Assembly (NCBI GenBank): GCA_031550095.1
Contig: JAVBOX010000032.1
Coordinates: forward strand, 1 to 17,578
DNA length: 17,578 nt
Origin: Avichristensenella sp031550095
GTDB lineage: Bacteria > Bacillota > Clostridia > Christensenellales > Aristaeellaceae
Direction of reading: 5' to 3'
Shown piece after piece: positions 7,323 to 13,708 of this stretch. Under the pieces are notes generated by a model, which did not search any database, was not told the DNA's origin, and saw only the letters and a program-made list of their open reading frames with translations. Each line of letters starts with the position of its first letter. Positions within the stretch are counted from its first letter, which is position 1. The position numbers were made by a program, and so were the translations under genes.

Positions 7323-8054
7323 TTACACCAATACTTTATTGAGGAAATCCTGGGTCCTGTGTTCTTTGGGATTGCTCAGAACATCTTCAGGCGTCCCTTC
7401 CTCCACAATAAGGCCTTCATCCATGAAGAGCAGCCTGTCCCCCACCTCCCGGGCAAACCCGATCTCATGGGTCACGACGGCCATCGTCATGCCCTGATTG
7501 GCCAGCTTGATCATGACATCCAGCACCTCTCCCACCATCTCCGGGTCCAGGGCGCTGGTCGGTTCATCAAAAAGCATCACATCCGGCTTCATCATCAGGG
7601 AACGGACGATGGCGATGCGCTGCTTTTGTCCGCCGGAGAGACGGCCCGGGTATTCCTCCGCTTTATCCACAAGGCCTATGCGTTCCAGGAGGGACATGGC
7701 CTCATCCTTGGCCTGGTCGGGCTTCATGAGCTTGAGCTTGACCGGCGCCAGCGTCATGTTGCCCAACACCGTCAAGTGGGGAAAAAGATTGAAATGCTGA
7801 AATGTCATGCCCATGCGGCGGCGAATTTGGTTCACATTGCACTTTGGCGCGGTGATATCCATTTCGTCAAAGACAATCCTGCCCTTGGTTGGCTTTTCCA
7901 GCAAGTTGAGGCATCGGAGAAACGTGGATTTTCCACTTCCGGAAGGGCCGATGATGACCACCTTTTCCCCCTTCTTGATATTGGTATCAATGCCCCTGAG
8001 CACCTCCAAGGCGCCAAAGGATTTCTTCAGGCCCTCAACGATGATCACTTTCAC
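7323..8054 (-). CDS. amino acid ABC transporter ATP-binding protein (GlnQ-like)
   Basis: This 243-residue ATPase energises a polar amino acid importer. The canonical motifs are all present: Walker A GPSGSGKST at 36-44, Q-loop Gln86, signature LSGGQKQR at 139-146, Walker B VMLFDEP at 159-165, and switch His196. Length and sequence fit the GlnQ/HisP/ArtP group. The start codon is GTG, supported by AAGGAGG at a 4-nt spacing, and it overlaps the end of the permease gene by 20 bp, which implies translational coupling. Substrate cannot be read from the ATPase. Glutamine, arginine, cystine or similar are family possibilities. Confidence 0.95.
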   Translation of the reverse strand: MKVIIVEGLKKSFGALEVLRGIDTNIKKGEKVVIIGPSGSGKSTFLRCLNLLEKPTKGRIVFDEMDITAPKCNVNQIRRRMGMTFQHFNLFPHLTVLGNMTLAPVKLKLMKPDQAKDEAMSLLERIGLVDKAEEYPGRLSGGQKQRIAIVRSLMMKPDVMLFDEPTSALDPEMVGEVLDVMIKLANQGMTMAVVTHEIGFAREVGDRLLFMDEGLIVEEGTPEDVLSNPKEHRTQDFLNKVLV

Positions 8055-8784
8055 GCAGCCTCCTTTCCAGCTTCTTCAAAAGGAACGATAGGAGCTTGAC
8101 GAGAACGTAATACACCACCGCCACGGCAATCAGCGGCATAAAGGGGTCAAAGGTCCGCGCCCGGATCTGCTCCCCTGCCCGCGCTAGGTCCACCACGCCA
8201 ATATAGCCGAGAATTGACGTCTCCTTAATCAGCATGATCAGCTCATTGCCAAGGGAGGGCAAAATGTTTTTAAATGCCTGGGGCAGGACGATAAACCGCA
8301 TGGTCATGGTTTCCGTCAGGCCCAGGGAGCGACCCGCTTCGGTCTGCCCATGATCGATGGAGAGAATTCCTCCTCGGACAATTTCAGCCACATACGCGCC
8401 GCTGTTGCATCCAAATGCAATGGCGGCGATATACGTTCGGTTTAGGTTGGTGGTGGGGCCTAAAATCACGAAATAGAAAATCATCAGCTGCACGACCATG
8501 GGCGTGCCCCGAATGATGTCAATGTATCCGCCCGCGAAAAAGGATAGCGGCTTGCTCTTTGACAAGCGCATCAACGCCAGCAAAACGCCAAGGATGACGC
8601 CCAGAATCACAGCCATCAAGGATACGAGCAAGGTCACCTGAAGGCCATTAAGAAGCATCTTCCATCGGTCCGCGGCAATGAAATTGCGTTGGAACTGATC
8701 TGCAAACCCTGCCCATGAATTTGTGAAGAATTCGCCAATTTGCCCCAGAAGGGACGGCGCCATGCCGCCTATTGGCTCAGCCAA
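8035..8784 (-). CDS. amino acid ABC transporter permease (HisMQ/GlnP family)
   Basis: This 249-residue inner-membrane permease belongs to a polar amino acid importer. The family hallmarks are RGTPMVVQLMIFYF at about 92-105, the EAA coupling loop EAGRSLGLTETMTMRFIVLPQ at 149-169 (family-defining segment), and about five hydrophobic segments, the first at about 48-72. I choose a TTG start at 8784, because GGGAGG lies 7 nt upstream of it. The ATG at 8802, six codons earlier, has no Shine-Dalgarno sequence. The partner ATPase overlaps its 3' end. No substrate-binding protein gene lies on either side, so the binding protein must be encoded elsewhere. Confidence 0.92.
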   Translation of the reverse strand: MAEPIGGMAPSLLGQIGEFFTNSWAGFADQFQRNFIAADRWKMLLNGLQVTLLVSLMAVILGVILGVLLALMRLSKSKPLSFFAGGYIDIIRGTPMVVQLMIFYFVILGPTTNLNRTYIAAIAFGCNSGAYVAEIVRGGILSIDHGQTEAGRSLGLTETMTMRFIVLPQAFKNILPSLGNELIMLIKETSILGYIGVVDLARAGEQIRARTFDPFMPLIAVAVVYYVLVKLLSFLLKKLERRLRESDHR

Positions 8785-8820
8785 GCCTCCACCTCCCGAC
8801 ATTGATGCGGTTTTTTATTC

Positions 8821-8849
8821 AGTTTATCGGAATAGTATTCGCCTGTCAA
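8821..8849 (-). promoter_or_regulatory. promoter of the ABC permease-ATPase operon
   Basis: On the minus strand, a perfect -35 TTGACA (8844-8849) is followed after exactly 17 bp by TAAACT (8821-8826), a 4-of-6 match to the -10 consensus. The transcription start would lie about 25-30 nt ahead of the TTG start codon. This fits the preferred start, because it leaves room for the GGGAGG ribosome binding site. Confidence 0.6.
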
Positions 8850-8884
8850 GGAGAAAACGATGAGGCGGCCGCATTGAGGTAGGA

Positions 8885-9059
8885 GACGACCAGGGGCATT
8901 GCCCCTGATCCCCGTAAGCGGGCTTCGACCCGGGGTTTCATATTGTCGCGCCTATGAGCGCTCTGTATGAAACCCGACCTGCGCCGCGTTTGACTCCGCC
9001 GCTGATGGAACGCGGCTTCGGGCTATTTGTATTCCTTTATTTCGCCTCCCGTCGGGAGG
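8885..9059. repeat. cluster of four small palindromes
   Basis: Four inverted repeats follow one another: CAGGGGCA-T-TGCCCCTG (about 8891-8907), GGGTTTCATA with TATGAAACCC (8933-8942 and 8966-8975), GCCGCGTT with AACGCGGC (8983-8990 and 9009-9016), and CCTCCCG-T-CGGGAGG (9045-9059). The first block (from 8885, GACGACCAGGGGC) resembles 3511 onward (GACGCCGGGGGC), and both lie to the left of a repeat A copy. No frame in the stretch looks coding. Together with repeats A and B it accounts for most of the 8827-9390 gap. Confidence 0.55.
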
Positions 9060-9070
9060 GGGCTCTTAGG

Positions 9071-9229
9071 GCAATTTCTGAAAACATAGCGCATAGATTG
9101 GCGAGAGATTTTGCCGTCTCGCTAAGATGAGGGAACGAGGCGTAGCAGCGCTACGCTGAGCGGACGAGGCAACGCGAGAAGGCAAAAGATCCGCCTGGAT
9201 GTGTGCTATGTTTTCGAGAAATGCTCTAG
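9071..9229. repeat. palindromic dispersed repeat A, copy 2 (MITE-like)
   Basis: This is the second copy of the 154-bp imperfect palindrome (core 9071-9224). The outer arms are GCAATTTCTGAAAACATAGC and, from the other strand, GCATTTCTCGAAAACATAGC. The central stem is GCGTAGC-agc-GCTACGC around 9140-9156. The left edge reads TTAGGGCAATTTC and the right edge AATGCTCTAG, so a TAG-like sequence bounds the copy on both sides. No transposase is present, so if the element is mobile it must be moved in trans. Confidence 0.8.
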
Positions 9230-9393
9230 GGCAACACCGCGCAATCGCGCACGCCGTCTTTGCGGATCTTTTCGCGCTGCTCTGTGTCGCTCTTACGGTC
9301 GCCGTAGCGCTGCTACGGCTTCCTCCAGGCTTCTTGATCAGCACGAAAATCTCTCGCAATGCCAGCAACGCTCCTTTGTGCGGTGTCGCCCTA
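9227..9393. repeat. palindromic repeat B (second MITE-like family)
   Basis: The left end TAGGGCAACACCGCGCAA and the right end, read on the other strand, TAGGGCGACACCGCACAA match at 16 of 18 positions. Inner arms GCGGATCTTTTCGCGC and, from the other strand, GCGAGAGATTTTCGTGC also pair, and GTAGCGCTGCTAC lies at the centre. It has the same overall architecture as repeat A and shares the TAGGGCAA edge with repeat A copy 2, but most of its sequence differs. It directly abuts that copy, sharing the CTAG at 9226-9229. Its right-hand TAG is the stop codon of the DUF4375-like gene. Confidence 0.7.
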
Positions 9394-9969
9394 AGCACCC
9401 TCTCCGTCGCAAAAAGCGGATGGATTTTCACGAACAAAGGCGGCCATCTTCGCCTTGCCACCCTCCGCCTCAAAGGCTTCCAAATAAGCTTCCGTATAGA
9501 CATCCGGATCCAACGCGTCGGCGCCTTCCCGAAGGATTTTCGCGCTTTGCGCTGCCCCAATGGTTTCCAGGGCATCCCCACAGGCGGAGAACAAGGGCCC
9601 CTCCTCTCCGGAAAGCGCCGCGGAAAAGCCCTTCTGGTTAACGCTTCCCGTCACCGCATAAAGAGCGTATATCATCTGCCGCTCCTTGGACAAGCCGCTC
9701 ATGACCCCGTGGGCGTCCGATAAGTCCGGCGCCATCTTTGCCCAAAGGTTGGCGAGGACAGCGCCCAACAGCGACCCATTCTCCGTCTCCATCAAGAGCG
9801 CCTCTGTCATAACCGCGTATTTTCTTTTGTCCTCGTTCAGCTTTCGAATCCTGTCCCCAATTCGGCTCGTATGGGATTCCGTGCCTTTCCCTCCCGCACC
9901 CTTAACAAACCGAGTGATAAAAAGAACCGCCAGCACCAGAACTGCCAAGCCAATAAACAATGCCTGCAT
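9391..9969 (-). CDS. membrane-anchored DUF4375/DMP19-like protein
   Basis: This 192-residue protein has a hydrophobic N-terminal helix at about 2-21, a basic Lys/Arg-rich stretch (about 20-50), and a soluble helical domain. The segment at about 96-152 (RQMIYALYAVTGSVNQKGFS, then ACGDALETIGAAQSAKIL) has the pattern of DUF4375/DMP19-like domains: an aromatic-rich helix, an N-x-GGF-like turn (here NQKGF), and an A-L-x-x-IGA helix. I assign it by pattern only. The function of this family in bacteria is unclear. The ATG has AGGGG at a 6-nt spacing. It follows the serine hydrolase gene by 28 bp, so the two are probably one transcript. Its stop codon is the terminal TAG of repeat B. Confidence 0.7.
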   Translation of the reverse strand: MQALFIGLAVLVLAVLFITRFVKGAGGKGTESHTSRIGDRIRKLNEDKRKYAVMTEALLMETENGSLLGAVLANLWAKMAPDLSDAHGVMSGLSKERQMIYALYAVTGSVNQKGFSAALSGEEGPLFSACGDALETIGAAQSAKILREGADALDPDVYTEAYLEAFEAEGGKAKMAAFVRENPSAFCDGEGA

Positions 9970-9997
9970 ACCATACCCCTACTCTCATCGCGTTTCA

Positions 9998-11194
9998 TCA
10001 GTACTCCGGCAGCATCTCATACGCCTTGGCTATCACCGCCCGGGCAATCTGGGCGACGCTGTCCACGGTTGAATCGTCACATCCGTTGGTAAGCAATACC
10101 ACGCCCGTCCTATCCGTGGGGTCAAAGTACGCGGCGCAGATCATGCCGTAGGCCTTGCCCTGGTGGCCATAGAGGGTACGGCCTTTTACGAGCCTGTCCC
10201 GAATGATATTCAGATTTAGCCCTCTGTCGGCGTCACAATGAACAGAGCCTATGTTGTTCTGCCTCGTCCGCATCTCCTGCACGGTTTTCTCTTCCAAAAT
10301 CCAGTTTCCATCTACAGAGCCGTCCCCGGCAAGGGCGATGATGATCTTCGCCATTCCTTCCGCCGTCATGCAGAGGGCGCCGGCGGTATGGACATAGTCA
10401 AACTCCGGCTCGGGATCATAGTGGTCGTCAGTGGCGGACATTTGATCCAGCCGCAGGCTCCCAGACGGCACGCTGTAGATGCTCGCGATTCTCGCGCCAT
10501 AGGGGAGGCACGGCGTATGGTATCCGCCCGAAATGCCCAGAGGCGAAAATACCTTCCACTGCATATATTCATCCACAAGGTTTCCGGTTACCCGCTCCAG
10601 CAACGATCCCAGGAGACCCCCGCCAAAGTTGGAATAGTCCACCTTGGTTCCAGGTTCCCTGGAGGAAAAATTCTTGTAGGCATAATTGCCGTCAAGCACA
10701 TGGCGAAGGGCGACAATCTCGATTACAGGGGCATTTGTCGCCATTTCATAGTGATAGGTATCCAGCAGGGACGCGGTATGGGTCATGACCTGCCGAAGGG
10801 TAATGGGCACATCGGGAAACTTTGGGTTTCTGATGGGAAAATTAAAGTAGTCCGAGAGATCCGCATCCAGGTTCAATGTTCCGTTCTCCACCTGCTGAAG
10901 GATTCCAATGGCGGAAACCATCTTGGATATGGAGCCCACCCGAAAATAGGTGTCGCCATCCACGGGAACATTCTCCGCCCGGTTGGCTTTCCCGTAATGA
11001 AACATATCTACAATGCGCCCATTTTTCACCAGAGCGATGGAGGCGCCTACCGTCTTGTAGCCCTGCAAGACGCGAACCAAGGCTTCTTGCCGGGCCGAAT
11101 GGGTCTCTGCGTTGGGGCACTCGCAATAATTGGCCGACAAAGCGAACCCTGGCAAAACAATCAACAATAAAAACAGCGCAGCCAAACGTTTCAT
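9998..11194 (-). CDS. secreted serine hydrolase, beta-lactamase class C/PBP-like family
   Basis: This 398-residue protein has a clear Sec signal peptide (MKRLAALFLLLIVLPGFALS, then A). The active-site motifs of the class C beta-lactamase/D,D-peptidase/esterase superfamily are visible: SISK (nucleophile Ser88, Lys91), YSN at 187-189, and HQG at 344-346 in place of KTG. HxG is common in the esterase and peptidase members, so true beta-lactamase activity should not be assumed. The substrate may be a D-amino-acid peptide, a peptidoglycan stem or an ester. The frame opens to 11266, but the ATG at 11194 begins the signal peptide and follows GAGGAGAGGA, so it is preferred. Product acts outside the membrane. 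Likely co-transcribed with the DUF4375-like gene. Confidence 0.9.
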   Translation of the reverse strand: MKRLAALFLLLIVLPGFALSANYCECPNAETHSARQEALVRVLQGYKTVGASIALVKNGRIVDMFHYGKANRAENVPVDGDTYFRVGSISKMVSAIGILQQVENGTLNLDADLSDYFNFPIRNPKFPDVPITLRQVMTHTASLLDTYHYEMATNAPVIEIVALRHVLDGNYAYKNFSSREPGTKVDYSNFGGGLLGSLLERVTGNLVDEYMQWKVFSPLGISGGYHTPCLPYGARIASIYSVPSGSLRLDQMSATDDHYDPEPEFDYVHTAGALCMTAEGMAKIIIALAGDGSVDGNWILEEKTVQEMRTRQNNIGSVHCDADRGLNLNIIRDRLVKGRTLYGHQGKAYGMICAAYFDPTDRTGVVLLTNGCDDSTVDSVAQIARAVIAKAYEMLPEY

Positions 11195-11271
11195 CGAATA
11201 AGCTTTCCTCTCCTCATACAAGTTGGAATGCAACGGTCTATCGCGTATCATCCATGAAAAACACAATAGCC

Positions 11272-11300
11272 GAAAACCCGGGCATTGCGCCCGAGTTTTC
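11272..11300 (-). terminator. intrinsic terminator after the peptidoglycan-binding gene
   Basis: On the minus strand, GAAAACTCGGGC and GCCCGGGTTTTC form a 12-bp stem with one mismatch around a five-base loop. The outer A and T runs give the usual intrinsic terminator shape. It starts about 19 bp after the stop codon at 11319 and is nearly symmetric, so it could act on both strands. It separates this transcript from the serine hydrolase gene. Confidence 0.65.
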
Positions 11301-11318
11301 AGCTGGGATAAGCCCTTA

Positions 11319-12800
11319 TTAAGGGTACACTAGATCATGCACGCTATTGGAACTGTTGGGGCAGACCGGATGGTAAATCGCGTAGCAGCCCCAGGCGATA
11401 CAATACCGGCAACGTTGTTTGTGAACCGACGATTCAGGACCTGGATCAAGGCTCGTATCGCAGGCTCGGTGGCCGCAAGGAAGTGTGCCATGGTTCATGT
11501 TATCGCAGTTCACATGGCCCCCAAAGTTACATGCGGCTCCCGTATGATTCTTGCCATCACACTGATAATGGCCTGACTGACCGCATGTCGCCGTAGTTGA
11601 ACTATGGTTATACTGGGTCTGGCTTGCGCAATGTCTGCCGCACGCCTCAGGCGCATGGAGGTATGCTTGCGCGGCCGTATAGTATCCGCCGCAGAAAGTG
11701 CATCGATTCTGATAAGGCCCAGCCGTTGGCGTCGCTGTCGGATAAGGCGGCCAAGGTATGCCAGTTGCCGTCGGATGAGGGCCGGGATACGGAATGGCTC
11801 CGCCGCCGAACAACCGGCTGCGGGTGGACGCACCGACCACTCCGTCCACAAAGAGGCCGTTATAGGATTGGAAGTTCCGAACAGCCCAGTACGTTTGACT
11901 GCCAAAGTAGTTTGTAGGCTGGATATTCAGGTATCCAAGATCCCGGAGACGCTGCTGGAGATACCCCACATCCGTGCCGGACATCCCCTCCCGCAGCGTG
12001 CGATTGACAATCGGCTGCGGTGTTGGGATCGGCCCAGGCATGGTGGGCCAGGGGTAATAGGTCGGTCCCGGCATAGGCCCTAAAGGCGCCGGAATCGCGC
12101 TTGAACTGTAGATTCTTGATTGGGTAGCAGGGCCCGCGACGCCATCCTGGGGCAACCCATTGACGGCTTGGAACCACGTAACAGCCGAGCGCGTATTGGT
12201 CAGGTAATTCCCGCTTACAAGGTCATAATAATAGCCAAGATTCTTCAGGCGCATCTGGAGCTCCGACACATCCTGGCCTGTCATCCCATAAGAGAGGCTG
12301 GTTCTGGGCTGGGGATCCCAGCTGGGCCCGCGCGCCGTGCTGCTGGTAAGCTTCCGGTAGGTTCTCGCGCCGATAATCCCGTCGGCTTTCAGGCCGTTGT
12401 TCCGCTGAAATTGAATCACAACATTGCGCATCTGGGTTCCAAAGATTCCATCCACGGCAATTTTGTATCCAAGGTTGGCGAGAAGGCGCTGGGCAGCGCG
12501 GACATCATCCCCTATGGCGCCACGGCCCAGCTCCCGGCGGCCGGAAGCGGCTGTCGCCGTCGCCGGTTTGCTTGCCACCGTAGCCGGTTGGCTCGCGACT
12601 TGCGGCGCGGGCGTTACATAGACAATCTGTATTTGCGGCGTGGGGTTTACAACGGGGTTTTGGGCTGCGATAATCCCGCTGTCGGCCTTTTGAACCACAG
12701 CGGCTTTCGGGGTTTCCACGCTCTCATTTGTGTACATTGGGCCGGTCGACACCGTAGCGCCAATCAGCAGGGATAGCATCATCAAGCGGAGTGTATCCAT
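11319..12800 (-). CDS. secreted peptidoglycan-binding protein with Cys/His-rich C-terminus
   Basis: This 493-residue exported protein starts with a short hydrophobic segment (about 4-20) and a Pro/Ala/Thr-rich linker (about 45-87). Three PG_binding_1 (PF01471-type) domains lie at about 90-152, 168-231 and 268-331. Each has the D-V-x-x-L/A-Q-x-x-L-x-x-L-G-Y start and an F-Q-x-x-N-G-L-x-x-D-G-x-x-G core. Pro-rich linkers (about 236-263 and 335-363) separate the modules. Residues 367-480 are Cys/His-rich: CTFC, CGRHC, two C-x4-H-x2-C-x4-H units (406-419, 424-437), CGHRAC and CRYC. The pattern suggests metal binding or disulfides, function unknown. No catalytic domain is seen. GAGGAG lies 6 nt before the ATG. 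Confidence 0.88.
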   Translation of the reverse strand: MDTLRLMMLSLLIGATVSTGPMYTNESVETPKAAVVQKADSGIIAAQNPVVNPTPQIQIVYVTPAPQVASQPATVASKPATATAASGRRELGRGAIGDDVRAAQRLLANLGYKIAVDGIFGTQMRNVVIQFQRNNGLKADGIIGARTYRKLTSSTARGPSWDPQPRTSLSYGMTGQDVSELQMRLKNLGYYYDLVSGNYLTNTRSAVTWFQAVNGLPQDGVAGPATQSRIYSSSAIPAPLGPMPGPTYYPWPTMPGPIPTPQPIVNRTLREGMSGTDVGYLQQRLRDLGYLNIQPTNYFGSQTYWAVRNFQSYNGLFVDGVVGASTRSRLFGGGAIPYPGPHPTATGIPWPPYPTATPTAGPYQNRCTFCGGYYTAAQAYLHAPEACGRHCASQTQYNHSSTTATCGQSGHYQCDGKNHTGAACNFGGHVNCDNMNHGTLPCGHRACDTSLDPGPESSVHKQRCRYCIAWGCYAIYHPVCPNSSNSVHDLVYP

Positions 12801-12844
12801 CGTCTTCTCCTCTTCGTTCTGGCATGCACGTTCTTGCCGACAAA

Positions 12845-12858
12845 ATGAGCGTTCTCAT
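12845..12858. promoter_or_regulatory. operator-like inverted repeat at transcription start
   Basis: ATGAG-CGTT-CTCAT is a perfect 5-bp inverted repeat. It covers the predicted transcription start of the peptidoglycan-binding gene, 6 bp downstream of the -10 element. The position suits a repressor site, but the short arms make chance plausible. Confidence 0.3.
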
Positions 12859-12863
12859 GAGGA

Positions 12864-12892
12864 AGTATATCATAACGCAAATCTCGGTTCAA
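12864..12892 (-). promoter_or_regulatory. extended -10 promoter of the peptidoglycan-binding gene
   Basis: On the minus strand, TTGAAC (12887-12892) is followed by a 17-bp spacer and TATACT (12864-12869), preceded by TGA, which makes an extended -10. The predicted start near 12857 leaves a leader of about 57 nt to the ATG. This indicates that the gene can be expressed independently of the upstream nucleotidyltransferase. Confidence 0.65.
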
Positions 12893-12960
12893 CCGCTGGG
12901 GATCGCTCCCTATGCCGATTGCCTCATGCCGAGACCGCATATACCGGGAATGAGGGCCTC

Positions 12961-13683
12961 CTAATCAATGGCTTCCGCGGCCTGTAAATCCTCCAAGGTG
13001 TTGACGCCCATCATTTCCGAGCGGTCGGTCAGGGTTACCACTTCCTGCCGAATGCCTTCCCGAGCCAGCACGCGCACCACGCTCGTCAGGTAATACTCGC
13101 CTTTGGGATTTTGATTGTCCACCTTTTCCAGCCAATCCCACATCCGGGACCCATCAAACACCTGAAGGCCTACGTTGACCTCGTCGATGAGTTTTTGGGC
13201 TTCCGTACAGGCGCTGTCCTCGATGATATCGATCAGCCGCCCGAAATCGTCCCGGATCAACCGGCCATAGGCTGGAATCGGTGCTCCCCTGCCCGCCAGC
13301 AGCGCATGCCCCGCTCCGGTTTCCAAAAGACAGTCAAACATCCTCTGGTAGGTTTGGCGGCGAAGATAAGGCATGTCACAATAACAGACGAGTATGGAGC
13401 CCAAAAAGTTCCCAAGGATTGTCTTTGCGCACAAAGTTGCTTTTGCCGTTCCCGCCAAATCCTTTTGTTCAACATAACGATATCCTGGGCCGACGGTCTC
13501 CATCACCTTTTCTTTTAGAAACCCTACGACGATGGTTATGTCCTCGGGTTTCAGAAAATTCAGATTGTCCAAAACATGCTGAATCAACGGCTTGCCATGG
13601 AGCAGCCTGAGGGCTTTGGGAAGGTCCGAGGACTCACTTTTTAGCCGGGTGCCTTTGCCGGCGGCAAGCACAATCGCTTTCAT
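12961..13683 (-). CDS. GlmU-N-like sugar-1-phosphate nucleotidyltransferase
   Basis: This 240-residue protein is an NTP transferase of the GlmU pyrophosphorylase-domain type, joining a sugar-1-phosphate to UTP or another NTP. Visible motifs are LAAGKGTRL at 6-14, Lys23 in LPKAL, VEQKDLAGTAKA at 71-82 (GlmU: QLGTAHA), CDMP at 102-105 carrying the metal-binding Asp (the usual preceding Gly is Cys), YGRLIRD, and GEYYLTSVV. The left-handed beta-helix acetyltransferase half of bifunctional GlmU is absent, so it is a stand-alone enzyme. AAGGAGG lies 4 nt before the ATG. It follows the HAD phosphatase gene by 25 bp in the same operon. Its sugar is unknown: GlcNAc-1-P and MurNAc-1-P are candidates by family. 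Confidence 0.85.
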   Translation of the reverse strand: MKAIVLAAGKGTRLKSESSDLPKALRLLHGKPLIQHVLDNLNFLKPEDITIVVGFLKEKVMETVGPGYRYVEQKDLAGTAKATLCAKTILGNFLGSILVCYCDMPYLRRQTYQRMFDCLLETGAGHALLAGRGAPIPAYGRLIRDDFGRLIDIIEDSACTEAQKLIDEVNVGLQVFDGSRMWDWLEKVDNQNPKGEYYLTSVVRVLAREGIRQEVVTLTDRSEMMGVNTLEDLQAAEAID

Positions 13684-13708
13684 CGCGCCTCCTTATTCGT
13701 TTATTCCC

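Noticed and set aside
9066..9581. 171-codon frame running through repeats B and A from inside the DUF4375-like gene
   Set aside because: It runs through both palindromic repeats and the other frame of a supported gene. The similar C-terminal peptide to a frame at 3401-3748 comes from the shared repeat, not from protein conservation.
10238..11170. 310-codon open frame antisense to the serine hydrolase gene
   Set aside because: Opposite strand of a gene with signal peptide and all active-site motifs; no independent coding signal.
9998..11194. Antibiotic-resistance beta-lactamase
   Set aside because: The third motif is HQG and the general architecture fits the broad class C-like esterase/peptidase family; nothing specific to AmpC-type enzymes is visible.
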